Source: CAVZMO01 sp963776195 (GTDB lineage Bacteria; Nitrospirota; Thermodesulfovibrionia; Thermodesulfovibrionales; SM23-35). From it: DNA of 59,457 nucleotides. Under the pieces are notes generated by a model. That model searched no databases. It was not told the origin of the DNA and worked only from the letters and a program-made list of their open reading frames with translations. The stretch is from positions 1 through 59,457 of the forward strand of contig CAVZMO010000054.1 in NCBI GenBank assembly GCA_963776195.1. Reading direction: 5' to 3'. This document shows, piece after piece, positions 28,428 to 37,326 of this stretch (position 1 is its first letter; the number at the start of each line of letters is the position of its first letter). The position numbers and the translations under genes are program-made.

Positions 28428-28624
28428 TACCTGACCGCCATTCTGAATTTCTTAAGAGCGTTCTTACGGGCTGCAAGCGCCTTTTTTTTCCTCTTAACGC
28501 TCGGCTTTTCGTAATGCTCCCGTTTTTTTATCTCTGAGAGGATTCCTTCTTTTTCGCACTGTTTTTTAAATCTCTTAAGAGCATTTTCAAACGAGTCGCT
28601 CTCCTTTACCCTTACATAGGGCAT
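28427..28624 (-). CDS. rpsU: Small ribosomal subunit protein bS21
   Basis: This 30S protein S21 has 65 residues and begins PYVRVKESDSFENALKRFKK, with a very basic C-terminal helix ending KKFRMAVR. It heads the rpsU-yqeY-nif3-dnaG-rpoD operon. GGAGGG is upstream of the ATG at 28624. The gene sits at the edge of a repeat-rich spacer to its right. Confidence 0.96.
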   Translation of the reverse strand: MPYVRVKESDSFENALKRFKKQCEKEGILSEIKKREHYEKPSVKRKKKALAARKNALKKFRMAVR

Positions 28625-28736
28625 CCATATACCCCCTCCTCCCTGTTTCAGAAATTGAAACTCATTTTAACAATTAAATATTTTTTCTGTCAATGTAAGT
28701 TCCTAGGAGTTCCCCCATTTTTTTGGTTCTTTGTAC

Positions 28737-29110
28737 GTCATTCCCGCGAAGGCGGGAATCCAATTTACTCACATACTCAAGCCGTCATACAAATCCTCCC
28801 ATTCGGGGTTATGTTCCTCAATAAGCCTGAGTTTCCATACCCTATTCCATTTTTTTATCTGTCTTTCCCTCGTTAGCGCTGTTTCGGCATCCTTTGCAAC
28901 CTCATAATAAACGAGCTGATGTACCCCATATTTCTTTGTGAAACCCTCAACCATGCCGTTTTTATGTTCATAAACCCTTTTTGGAAGATTCGAAGTTACC
29001 CCTACGTACAAGGTCCCTCTTCTTTGGCTGGATAGAATGTAAACGTAAAAGTTTTCTTTCATGTACAGGTTTATATAGAAAAAATGGATTCCCGCCTGCG
29101 CGGGAATGAC
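28737..29110. mobile_element. 374-bp unit with 26-bp terminal palindromes and GIY-YIG gene
   Basis: The left end 28737-28762 and the inverted right end 29085-29110 are 25/26 identical, and each is itself a palindrome (CCCGC/GCGGG). The only gene inside is a GIY-YIG nuclease on the minus strand. This is the geometry of a small cassette bounded by REP-like hairpins. Whether the nuclease moves the unit is an inference. Confidence 0.55.
28769..29062 (-). CDS. GIY-YIG superfamily nuclease (UPF0213-like)
   Basis: This single-domain protein of 97 residues starts NFYVYILSSQRRGTLYVGVT. It carries the YVY and YVG halves of the GIY-YIG motif, the conserved Arg-His region (LPKRVYEHKNG) and a Glu-rich end. 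ALTRERQIKKWNR is typical of YhbQ-type stand-alone GIY-YIG proteins, which probably cut DNA. It fills nearly all of the repeat-bounded unit. Start ATG at 29062. Confidence 0.9.
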   Translation of the reverse strand: MKENFYVYILSSQRRGTLYVGVTSNLPKRVYEHKNGMVEGFTKKYGVHQLVYYEVAKDAETALTRERQIKKWNRVWKLRLIEEHNPEWEDLYDGLSM

Positions 29111-29409
29111 GGCTTTTATTTTAGCTCTTTGCCCGCAAGAAGTTCCCCCAATTTTTCAAAAGAAAACCCGACCACTTCTCAAAAACAAATTTTCTTTTTT
29201 CTTTAGGAAGTTATGCTTTCTGAGGGTTAATTATTGGGGGAACTCCTGAAGTTCTGTGATGAAGTTCTTTACAAAAATTGGTTTTTTATGATAAAGTTAG
29301 TTGGTTTCGGGACGCGAGGGGGGCATGTTTTTGCAATCAGTCCTTGAAATTTTCCTTTTTCCATAATTAGATTTAAGAAAGTCGCATGGAGTTCCACGTT
29401 TAACAAGAT

Positions 29410-30402
29410 ATGCTGACCCATATTCCCCATATAATGGGAAAAAACCCAAAGATCCTCAGGGTCTTCAGAGAGATGAAAAAGATCTCTCAGCGAGACGCCA
29501 CCGTTCTCATATCCGGCGAGAAAGGACACTATAAGGAGCTTATTGCGAAGGCAATTCACGACAATAGCCCGCGCCGAAAGGGTCCTTTTATTGCGATAGA
29601 CCTGTCGTCAATTCCAAAGGACCTGGCAGAAGAGGAATTGTTCGGACATGGAAATGAGGGGCGAATGAAGGTTGCTGGTGAAAGAAGCGGCAGGATTGCG
29701 GACGCCGACGGTGGGACTTTCTTTCTCAATGACATATCGGAGATGGATATGGGTCTTCAGGACAAGCTGTGCAGATTTTTACAACAGAAAAATTCGGGAT
29801 TGCCGGATCAAACTGGCAATCGATCAGATGTGAGATTGATATGCACCACCAGCAGAAACCTGAAAGAGGTTGTCGAAAAGGGAATGTTCAGAAAAGACCT
29901 GTATGATACGCTCAGTTCGGTGCGCATCGTGATACCTTCCCTGCGGGAGAGGAAGGAGGATATCCTGCCCCTTGCGCAATATTTCCTGGGAAAAGCGGTC
30001 GAAAGATTTGAAACGGGTGCAAAAGAACTCTCCAAAGAGGCGGGAGACTTTCTTGTGAAATATAACTGGCCCGGAGATGTGCACGAGCTTGAGGATATGA
30101 TAAAAAGGGCGGCTCTCCTCTCCTCCGGGCGAACGATAGGGAGAAAAGACCTGGTGATGGGGGATGTCAACTGCTGCTCTATTAAGGAGTTTCTCGAAGA
30201 GAAGTTAAAACGCTATCTGAAGGAGATGACCCAACTCGAGAACTGTAACCTTTATGGTACCGTCCTCTCGGAGGTGGAAAAGTCGCTCATCACCATAGTC
30301 CTCAAGGAGACCGGAGGAAACCAGCTCAAGGCCGCAAAGACGCTCGGGATCAACAGGAATACCTTAAGGGCAAAGATCAAGGAATACAAAGTCCGTTTGT
30401 AG
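29410..30402 (+). CDS. NtrC-family-like regulator with degenerate AAA+ motifs
   Basis: The 330-residue product aligns with the central AAA+ and C-terminal Fis domains of sigma-54 activators and has no receiver domain. The Walker A box is GEKGHYKE (residues 36-43) instead of GESGTGKE. The sigma-54-contact GAFTGA loop is replaced by EGRMKVA (83-89). Walker B is GGTFFLNDI (101-109) instead of GGTLFLDEI. The arginine-finger region and a good Fis helix-turn-helix (GGNQLKAAKTLGINRNTLRA, C-terminus) remain. It probably cannot hydrolyse ATP or open sigma-54 promoters and may act as a DNA-binding regulator. The frame is intact, with no sign of decay. Confidence 0.85.
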   Translation: MLTHIPHIMGKNPKILRVFREMKKISQRDATVLISGEKGHYKELIAKAIHDNSPRRKGPFIAIDLSSIPKDLAEEELFGHGNEGRMKVAGERSGRIADADGGTFFLNDISEMDMGLQDKLCRFLQQKNSGLPDQTGNRSDVRLICTTSRNLKEVVEKGMFRKDLYDTLSSVRIVIPSLRERKEDILPLAQYFLGKAVERFETGAKELSKEAGDFLVKYNWPGDVHELEDMIKRAALLSSGRTIGRKDLVMGDVNCCSIKEFLEEKLKRYLKEMTQLENCNLYGTVLSEVEKSLITIVLKETGGNQLKAAKTLGINRNTLRAKIKEYKVRL

Positions 30403-30883
30403 CCTCGACAAAATAGATATTTTCTAAAAAGTATTCTCTCACTATCAACACTTACCGTAAAAAACATGTTAAAGAAAATCTCGTTGCTTCATGCAGGTTC
30501 GGGAAGATCTGTGAAGGATTTAAGATTTCAGCGGATCTTTTGAGCAAAATGCGCGGGTGTTCTTTTTCATCTGCTGCTCGCAATACGTGAGTCAGACAGG
30601 GAGTGTCTTTCCACTTTCACTGAACAGATCAGAAAGGTCGTCATCGATCCCGCTTTCCCCCTATAACGCGCATTCGAGACCATATCATCCGAAAGTTCGA
30701 GTTCACATAGTAACAAATGGCGATGTGCTTAGCTAAGAGTGTGTAGTACTTCATGTAAGTGTAATTTTTAAATCATCCCCTTTCTGGTTATATTACAAAT
30801 GAAAATAAATAAGTCGATAAGTTTTCCAAGAGATTAGCAAGAAGGGACAATAACCAAACAATTTTTTTGCAAGCATTTTTTTG
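30403..30883. other. Intergenic region without recognisable gene
   Basis: About 480 bases between the regulator and the FG-GAP promoter show no credible open reading frame on either strand and no strong repeat. Function is not apparent. Confidence 0.5.
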
Positions 30884-30911
30884 TTGACAAATATAATCAT
30901 TTGCTTATATT
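30884..30911 (+). promoter_or_regulatory. Sigma-70 promoter of FG-GAP gene
   Basis: TTGACA (30884-30889) and TATATT (30906-30911) are separated by 16 bases, a near-consensus sigma-70 promoter. Transcription would begin near 30918, leaving a leader of about 155 bases before the ATG at 31072. The leader begins with AGCGGG (30916-30921), which can pair with CCCGCT (30939-30944); the overlapping GGCTT can pair with AAGCC (30946-30950). Confidence 0.7.
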
Positions 30912-31071
30912 CTTCAGCGGGCTTCAGCTTAATAATTTCCCGCTAAAGCCTAAATCTTTACAGTCTGGAGATACTAAGGGTGGGGGCTTCAGAAAGAGAC
31001 GGTTTTTTCTCAGATAGATAAATTTTCTATTCGGCATAGCTTAAGTCACATTTGGGAAAGGAGATTTAGAA

Positions 31072-32643
31072 ATGGGTAAAAGGTTTGTGCTGTTCATTGG
31101 ATTTTTGGTATACGTTTTTTTTCTTTTCGAGTCGAATGTCTTCGCGCTGTCTTTTACCGTGCTGACATATGACGTAGGGTTGCAGCCTGACTCGGTGGCG
31201 GTAGGCGACTACAACCGGGACGGAAAACTTGACCTTGCCGTGGCGAAGGGCGGTAGTAACGGTGTCTCCATATTGCTTGGCAACGGAGACGGGACTTTCC
31301 AGACGGCGGTGAATTATAGCGTGAACAATCCTCAATCGGTGGCGGTGGGTGACTTCAACGGAGACGGAAAACTTGACCTTGCCGTGGCGAAGGGCGGTAG
31401 TAACGGTGTCTCCATATTGCTTGGCAACGGAGACGGGACTTTCCAGACGGCGGTGAATTATAGCGTGAACAATCCTCAATCGGTGGCGGTGGGTGACTTC
31501 AACGGAGACGGAAAACTTGACCTTGCTGTGTCGAATTCAGCTAGTAATACTGTCTCCATATTGCTTGGTAACGGAGATGGGACTTTCCAGGCGGCAGAGG
31601 ATTATAGCGTAGGGAGCAACCCCTTGTCGGTGGCGGTGGGTGACTTCAACGGAGACGGAAAACTTGACCTTGCTGCGGCGAATTCAGCTAGTAATACTGT
31701 CTCAATATTGCTTAATACTACGAGCCTTGCCACGGTGCCAGGTGCACCGAGAGGAGTGACTGCAACAGCGGGCAACGCGCAGGCAACAGTAAGCTTCTCA
31801 GCGCCAGCCTCAAACGGGGGCAGCCCCATCACATCATATACGGTGACGTCCTCCCCCGGAAATATCACAGCAACGGAGGCATCTAGTCCAATAACGGTAC
31901 CAGGACTGACAAATGGCACCGCTTACACCTTTACTGTTACAGCGACCAATGCGATTGGAACTGGTCCGGCATCAGCTCCATCCAATAGCGTAACGTGGGG
32001 ACCGATAATATCTGTCGGACCGATCTCGGTTAATTTTGGTTCTGTGCGTGTTGGGAGTACATCAAATGCTAAAACAGTGACAATCAAAAACACGGGCAAT
32101 GAAGATCTTATTATAAATTCGATATCCATGACGGGCGCAAATCAATCTGAGTTCATTCAAACAAATAATTGTTCGACAGTACCTGCACAGAGCTCATGCC
32201 CAATTACTGTAACATTCGCCCCTGTAATACCTTTTGGCAAGGAAAGTGCGATCTTGAGTATTTCTTCAAGTGATCCTAAGAAGCCGACTGTTAATGTGAA
32301 ACTCTCTGGGCAAGGTGCTCCTCCAAAGATTTCTGCCGCCCCGCAGTCAGTCAATTTTGGTTCTATACAGGTCGGTAATATATCGACACCTAAGGTTGTA
32401 AAAATTAAGAATACCGGCATATCAGACCTTATAATAAATTCGATCACAGTCACAGGTACGAATGCACCTGAATTTATTCAGGAGAACGACTGTTCAACAA
32501 TAGCAAAAGGGAGTTCATGCGCTATTACTGTTACATTTAGTCCGGCATCAATCGGCAAGAAGAATGCAATAATTGCTATTTCATCCAACGATCCCAAGAA
32601 ACCAACTGTTAATGTGCATCTCTCTGGGAAGGGGAGGACTTAG
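31072..32643 (+). CDS. Exported FG-GAP / FnIII / choice-of-anchor D protein
   Basis: A signal peptide (about residues 1-26) leads into four FG-GAP (VCBS-like) beta-propeller blades of 48-49 residues with calcium-type motifs such as DFNGDGKLDLAV and LLGNGDGTFQ. A fibronectin type III domain (GAPRGVTATAGNAQATVSFS) and two ASPM/HYDIN-like choice-of-anchor D domains (residues about 315-520, each with VNFGS and KNTG) follow. The architecture suggests a surface or secreted adhesin-like protein. No LPxTG or PEP-CTERM tail is visible. A GGAAAGGAG site precedes the ATG. It is monocistronic. Confidence 0.9.
   Translation: MGKRFVLFIGFLVYVFFLFESNVFALSFTVLTYDVGLQPDSVAVGDYNRDGKLDLAVAKGGSNGVSILLGNGDGTFQTAVNYSVNNPQSVAVGDFNGDGKLDLAVAKGGSNGVSILLGNGDGTFQTAVNYSVNNPQSVAVGDFNGDGKLDLAVSNSASNTVSILLGNGDGTFQAAEDYSVGSNPLSVAVGDFNGDGKLDLAAANSASNTVSILLNTTSLATVPGAPRGVTATAGNAQATVSFSAPASNGGSPITSYTVTSSPGNITATEASSPITVPGLTNGTAYTFTVTATNAIGTGPASAPSNSVTWGPIISVGPISVNFGSVRVGSTSNAKTVTIKNTGNEDLIINSISMTGANQSEFIQTNNCSTVPAQSSCPITVTFAPVIPFGKESAILSISSSDPKKPTVNVKLSGQGAPPKISAAPQSVNFGSIQVGNISTPKVVKIKNTGISDLIINSITVTGTNAPEFIQENDCSTIAKGSSCAITVTFSPASIGKKNAIIAISSNDPKKPTVNVHLSGKGRT
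31192..31717 (+). repeat. Four tandem 144-147 bp FG-GAP units
   Basis: Units start at 31192, 31336, 31480 and 31627, giving periods of 144, 144 and 147 bases. The first two units are identical for about 110 bases (31225-31335 versus 31369-31479), which points to a recent duplication or gene conversion. The last unit is partial. Confidence 0.85.
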
Positions 32644-32933
32644 TGACAATACAAATCAAAAAAATTGTGTTCAAGATTAGCACAAGAACTTAGCACATGA
32701 AAAAGATTGTTCCATGTGCCGAGTAGATGAAGTAGTGATGAAGACTTTTGAACTCCTGTAATCGTTTGTTTTGTGGCTGAGCTTCTCACCGACTAACGGT
32801 GTATGGATATGCTGAGTGCGGGTTGAAGTCAACCTGCCGTAACCCATGATTTTGTCGTAAGTTCAAAAGAATTGACCGCTTTGTTGTAAAATGTTACTTA
32901 ACCTATTTCAGGAAAATCAATTTTATTACATGA

Positions 32934-34025
32934 ATGAAATTTAATATCATCAAGAAAGACGGGGATGCGCGTGCGGGTCTCCTGGAGACGGACAGTGGGA
33001 TGATACACACGCCTGCATTTATGCCCGTTGGGACGGTGGGGACTGTTAAGGCGATGTCCCCTGAAGAATTAAAGGAGATAGGCGCCGAGATCATACTGGG
33101 CAATACCTATCACCTCTATCTCCGCCCGGGGAATGGGATAATCTCGTCTCTCGGCGGCCTGCACAAATTCATGAATTGGGACCGGCCGATACTCACTGAC
33201 AGCGGGGGTTTTCAGGTCTTCAGTCTCGCTGCGCTCAGAAAGATCGGGGAAGACGGAGTGCATTTCAGGTCCCATCTCGATGGCTCCATGCATTTTCTCG
33301 GTCCGAAAGAAGCGATGGAGATACAGGCTTCGCTCGGTTCCGATATAGCAATGGTGCTTGATGACTGTACACCGTATCCTTCAACCTATGAGTATGCGAT
33401 GGACTCGCTTTTCAGGACCATCAGGTGGGCGCAGCGATGTAAAGAACTGCGGAGGGAAGGGCAGGCGTTGTTCGGGATCGTACAGGGCAGTCTGTATGAA
33501 GACCTGAGGGAAAAGAGCGTTGAGGAACTTGTGGATATAGGCTTTGACGGATATGCGGTGGGAGGCCTGAGCGTCGGCGAACCGAAGGAGGACATGCACA
33601 GGATGATAAATTTTACGGCGCCCTTGCTCCCCGCGGTCAAACCGAGATACCTCATGGGGATCGGGGAACTCGGAGATGTCATGAAAGCGGTCTATGCAGG
33701 GTTCGATATGTTTGACTGCGTTATGCCCACGAGGAATGCACGGAACGGCACCCTGTTTACGAGCAGGGGAAAAGTCAGTATCAAAAGGGAAGAGTTCAAG
33801 GCTGACCCGGGGCCGCTCGATCCGGACTGCGGGTGCTACACGTGCAGAAATTATTCCCGGGGATATCTGAGGCACATGTTTCTTTCGAAGGAGATTCTCT
33901 CGATGAGATTGAATACCATACACAACCTGTATTTCTATTTAAATTTCTTCAGGGATATGAGAAAATCTATCACGGAAGGAAATTTCGCTGAATTTAAGAA
34001 CAGATGGGAACCGATTTTTCAATAG
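32934..34025 (+). CDS. tgt: Queuine tRNA-ribosyltransferase
   Basis: This exchanges G34 for preQ1 in GUN-anticodon tRNAs. The 363-residue product has the catalytic Asp region LTDSGGFQVFSL near residue 89, GIVQGSLYEDLRE, GGLSVGEP, the nucleophile region FDCVMPTRNARNGTLF, and the zinc site DCGCYTCRNYSRGYLRHM (CxCxxC...H). Complete bacterial Tgt. The spacer before it (32644-32933) contains no gene I can support. It overlaps the next gene by 22 bases. Confidence 0.97.
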   Translation: MKFNIIKKDGDARAGLLETDSGMIHTPAFMPVGTVGTVKAMSPEELKEIGAEIILGNTYHLYLRPGNGIISSLGGLHKFMNWDRPILTDSGGFQVFSLAALRKIGEDGVHFRSHLDGSMHFLGPKEAMEIQASLGSDIAMVLDDCTPYPSTYEYAMDSLFRTIRWAQRCKELRREGQALFGIVQGSLYEDLREKSVEELVDIGFDGYAVGGLSVGEPKEDMHRMINFTAPLLPAVKPRYLMGIGELGDVMKAVYAGFDMFDCVMPTRNARNGTLFTSRGKVSIKREEFKADPGPLDPDCGCYTCRNYSRGYLRHMFLSKEILSMRLNTIHNLYFYLNFFRDMRKSITEGNFAEFKNRWEPIFQ

Positions 34026-34891
34026 GCGGCTACACGAGACAGGTCAGAAGAGTCCTTATCGTCACCTTAGTCCTGAACTTGGCCGTCGCCATCGCTAAGG
34101 TCTTCTACGGTTATATAACGAACTCCATTGCCATGTCGTCCGACGGCTTCCATTCATGTTTCGACGGAGTATCGAATGTGATCGGCCTGATCGGCATCTG
34201 GATAGCATCGCATCCGCCCGACATGAAGCATCCCTACGGGCACAGAAAATATGAGACCTTATTTACGATCATCATTGCGGCCATGATATTCCTTACCTGC
34301 TTTCAGATACTCAAGAGGGTCTATACCTCTCTTCACGATGACCACAGAACGGTTGTTACGGAGGCGAGCTTCTTTGTTATGGTTGTGACTATGGCGGTCA
34401 ACATATTTGTGATGTCCTATGAATCAAGAAAAGGCCGACAGCTCGGCAGTGAGTTTTTAGCTGCCGATGCAATGCACACGAAGAGCGATATTTTTGTATC
34501 GGGTTCTGTAATCGCAGGCCTTATCTTTACAAAGCTGGGTTATTACTATGCGGATACGATTGTCGGGATCGCGATCACTTTTTTCATAGGAAGGATCGGC
34601 TTCAGGATCATGAAGGAGGCTTCGGACGTCCTTGTAGACACGGTCTGCATGGACAATACTGCGATCACGAATGTGGTGAACGGTATAGAGGGGGTAATAG
34701 GCTGCCATGATATAAGGACAAGGGGTTCTGTCAGTTCCGTCTATCTCGATCTCCACGTCCTTGTTGATAAAGACATGCCGACGGAAAAGGCCCACAGTAT
34801 AGCCGACGGCATCGAAGAGAAGATCAAGAAAGAATTCCCTGCGGTCGTGGATATCGTCGTGCACATTGAACCGGAGGAATTGGAGCATTGA
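34004..34891 (+). CDS. Cation diffusion facilitator transporter
   Basis: This is a CDF-family proton-coupled exporter of zinc, iron or manganese with six membrane segments. TM2 metal-site residues sit in SSDGFHSCFD (near 46), TM5 in ADAMHTKSD (near 152), and a C-terminal cytoplasmic dimerisation domain (CHDIRTRGSVSSVYLDLH) follows. HxxxD in both sites fits the zinc/iron group. The start lies inside tgt, a 22-base overlap, so it is likely co-transcribed. Confidence 0.92.
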   Translation: MGTDFSIGGYTRQVRRVLIVTLVLNLAVAIAKVFYGYITNSIAMSSDGFHSCFDGVSNVIGLIGIWIASHPPDMKHPYGHRKYETLFTIIIAAMIFLTCFQILKRVYTSLHDDHRTVVTEASFFVMVVTMAVNIFVMSYESRKGRQLGSEFLAADAMHTKSDIFVSGSVIAGLIFTKLGYYYADTIVGIAITFFIGRIGFRIMKEASDVLVDTVCMDNTAITNVVNGIEGVIGCHDIRTRGSVSSVYLDLHVLVDKDMPTEKAHSIADGIEEKIKKEFPAVVDIVVHIEPEELEH

Positions 34892-34969
34892 AATGGAAAT
34901 GCGGACACTGTTCAAAAATTTATTTAACTTGATAGATTATTGAAAGTATCTTTACGTCGCTTTATCGAT

Positions 34970-35050
34970 GAGTATAATCTAATAACCATCAGTTATGAGT
35001 ATAATCTAATAACCATCAGTTATGAGTATAATCTAATAACCATCAGTTAC
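34970..35050. repeat. Three tandem 27-bp repeats
   Basis: Three contiguous copies of a 27-base unit (begins GAGTATAATCTAATAACC) start at 34970, 34997 and 35024; only the last base of the third differs. There are no spacers, so it is not CRISPR. The surrounding 34892-35219 gap holds no gene. Role unknown. Confidence 0.9.
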
Positions 35051-35219
35051 TAAGGAGGTCATAAGTAAAGCCACATGACAGTCCACGAAAAGCCTTTAAA
35101 AAAGTCATGTTATGAGCATCGTATGTGAGACTACTAATGACCGGATTAGTAAAGGTACATTACGGTATCAAAAAATGAATTTTTTCACACTGCCTGCTGC
35201 CTGCATTTCCCAATTTTTA

Positions 35220-36572
35220 TCATAGGACCGGCAGATACCTCTCTATCTCATAAGGATGGATCCTTATCCGGTAATCGTCCCATTCCAATTTCTTGCTCAT
35301 AATGAACTGCTCGAAGATATGGTCCCCGAGGGTCTCTCTTAAAATTTCACTGTTTTCCGCATATTCCAGAGCTCTGTTGAGGCTCCCGGGCAATGTGTCT
35401 ATGTTATATTTCTGTCTCTCCTCTCCGGAAAGATGGTAGACGTCCATCTCGATAGGCTCGGGCATCTTGTAGCCTTTCTCGACACCTTTTAGTCCTGCAT
35501 TAAGCATACAGGCAAAAGCGAGATAAGGATTGCAGGACGGGTCGGGAGAACGCAGTTCAACGCGCGTTGCATTTTCTTTACCGGGTTTATAAAGAGGGAC
35601 TCTTACAAGGGTGGACCTGTTTCTCCGCGCCCAACAGATGTATACCGGTGCTTCATAACCCGGAACCAGCCTTTTATAGGAATTCACCCACTGGTTCAGA
35701 ACCAGGGTGATCTCTTTGATATGTGTGAGGAGCCCCGCTATATATTTTTTTGCCGTGTCTGAGAGAAAATACTGGTCCTTCGGGTCAAAAAATGCGTTTC
35801 GATTGCCCTTAAACAATGATTGATGCGTGTGCATGCCGCTTCCGTTCTGACCGTATATCGGCTTTGGCATGAAGGTGGCATAGACGTTATATTGTTTGGC
35901 TATCTCCTTAACGGTTATTCGGTGAGTCATGACAATATCGGCCATGGTTAAGGCATCGGCATAGCGCAGATCTATCTCGTGCTGTGAATGGGCCACTTCG
36001 TGATGGGAATATTCGACCTGTATCCCCATGGTCTCAAGGGCGAGAATGGTATCCCTCCGAAGGTCTTCCGCAGCATCCAGAGGATAATCGAAGTAGCCGC
36101 CTTCATCGAGCGTCTCCGTGCCTTTATCGGTTTTAAAATAAAAGTATTCGAGTTCAGGTCCGACATACAAGGTAAACCCTTTCTGTTTCGCCTTTTCGAG
36201 GTTAACCTTAAGGATATACCGGGGATCCCCTTTATATGGAGAACCATCGGGTTCATAGATATCGCAGAACATTCTGGCGACTGCCTTCTCCTTCGGCCTC
36301 CATGGGAGTATGACAAAAGTGGACGGGTCGGGCCGCGCTATCATGTCACTCTCATCAATCCGGGCAAAACCCTTAATGGATGAACCGTCAAAACCCATGC
36401 CTTCGTTAAAGGCAAATTCGAGTTCACTCACAGGGACGGCAAAACTTTTGAGCTGTCCATGGATGTCGGTAAACCATAACCTGACAAACTTCACGTCATG
36501 CCGTTTTATGAGTTCCAAAACATCCTTTTTGTCCCTGGGTTTTGCCGCTGTCTTGATTATTGTTTTTGCCAT
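35220..36572 (-). CDS. glnA: Glutamine synthetase type I, alpha-like
   Basis: This makes glutamine from glutamate and ammonia with ATP. The 450-residue product has GMGFDGSSIKGF (residues 59-70), the active-site stretch GPELEYFYFKTD, the ATP-binding KPIYGQNGSGMHTHQSL and the catalytic Arg region RNRSTLVRVP. The shorter length, PWRPKEKAVARMFCDIYEPD-type region and the missing insertion of enteric enzymes suggest the GSI-alpha subtype. A Tyr is present where enteric GlnA is adenylylated (MDVYHLSGEE). GAGGAGG precedes the ATG. The amidotransferase gene lies 26 bases upstream on the same strand, so they likely form an operon. Confidence 0.95.
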   Translation of the reverse strand: MAKTIIKTAAKPRDKKDVLELIKRHDVKFVRLWFTDIHGQLKSFAVPVSELEFAFNEGMGFDGSSIKGFARIDESDMIARPDPSTFVILPWRPKEKAVARMFCDIYEPDGSPYKGDPRYILKVNLEKAKQKGFTLYVGPELEYFYFKTDKGTETLDEGGYFDYPLDAAEDLRRDTILALETMGIQVEYSHHEVAHSQHEIDLRYADALTMADIVMTHRITVKEIAKQYNVYATFMPKPIYGQNGSGMHTHQSLFKGNRNAFFDPKDQYFLSDTAKKYIAGLLTHIKEITLVLNQWVNSYKRLVPGYEAPVYICWARRNRSTLVRVPLYKPGKENATRVELRSPDPSCNPYLAFACMLNAGLKGVEKGYKMPEPIEMDVYHLSGEERQKYNIDTLPGSLNRALEYAENSEILRETLGDHIFEQFIMSKKLEWDDYRIRIHPYEIERYLPVL

Positions 36573-36598
36573 AAAAACCTCCTCATTCTTGCCGATTA

Positions 36599-37294
36599 TT
36601 ATGCTTTCTGAAAAAATGCCTCATAAAAATTCATCGCCCTGCCCATACATTCTTCATATATACTTTCTGTCTCAGCGATCATCTCCTTCAGGACCGGCGT
36701 GCCCTTAAACCATTCGCGTATCACGTCCTTCGTGACCTCCATATGAAACTGGAAGCCGTATACCTTATTGCCGAACCTGAATGCCTGATGTTTGTACCGT
36801 GCCGAACTTGCTAATAATACCGCTTCCGGCGGGAGATCAAATGTATCCCCGTGCCAGTGAAATACCTGAAACTTCCTCCAGAAATCTCCCACGCCCGGAT
36901 GAATTGCGAGTTTTCTCATAAAGGGTTCTTTTAACCCTTCTCCCGTGAGTTCGATATGGTACCAACCGATCTCCTTTTCAGGTCCGGGATAAATATCGGC
37001 ACCGAGGCAATGGGCGATCATCTGCGAGCCCAGACATATGCCGAGCACCTTCATGTCCCTGTTGATCGCCTCTCTGATAATGCGTGACTCTACCATGAGG
37101 TGCGGATATTTACTCATTTCGTATACACCCATGGGCCCGCCTAAAACGATAAGGGTGCTGAATTTCTCCAGGGGAGGAGGAAGCTCTCCGGAACCGAGTT
37201 CAACAACACGGAAAGGAATATCTTTTTTCCTGAGGAAGTCTCCAATCGTCCCGGGACCTTCTGTAGTTATATTCTTAACAATTAAAACTGCCAT
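36599..37294 (-). CDS. Class I glutamine amidotransferase domain protein
   Basis: This stand-alone GATase1 protein of 231 residues resembles the amidotransferase domain of GMP synthase. The nucleophile Cys is in GICLGSQMIAH (near residue 89) and the His-Glu pair in FQFHMEV (near 184), so the hydrolytic triad looks complete. The oxyanion motif GGPMGV is present. Partner synthase unknown. It lies just upstream of glnA on the same strand, suggesting a role in glutamine turnover or detoxification, such as gamma-glutamyl removal (inference). Confidence 0.85.
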   Translation of the reverse strand: MAVLIVKNITTEGPGTIGDFLRKKDIPFRVVELGSGELPPPLEKFSTLIVLGGPMGVYEMSKYPHLMVESRIIREAINRDMKVLGICLGSQMIAHCLGADIYPGPEKEIGWYHIELTGEGLKEPFMRKLAIHPGVGDFWRKFQVFHWHGDTFDLPPEAVLLASSARYKHQAFRFGNKVYGFQFHMEVTKDVIREWFKGTPVLKEMIAETESIYEECMGRAMNFYEAFFQKA

Positions 37295-37326
37295 ATATTT
37301 AAATAAATCTCTTAAAAATATTGTTG

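Larger units (their letters stand above)
28705..29247. repeat. Outer 13-bp inverted repeat around GIY-YIG unit
   Basis: AGGAGTTCCCCCA at 28705-28717 recurs as a perfect inverse, TGGGGGAACTCCT, at 29235-29247. A third partial copy (AGAAGTTCCCCCAAT) is near 29139. The pair encloses a smaller inverted-repeat unit that carries the GIY-YIG gene, so one element may have inserted inside another. Confidence 0.6.

Noticed and set aside
30916..31071. Cyclic-di-GMP riboswitch in the FG-GAP leader
   Set aside because: The leader lacks the GEMM core sequences; only generic pairing is seen.
34970..35050. CRISPR array
   Set aside because: Repeats are contiguous, with no spacers and no cas genes in the window.
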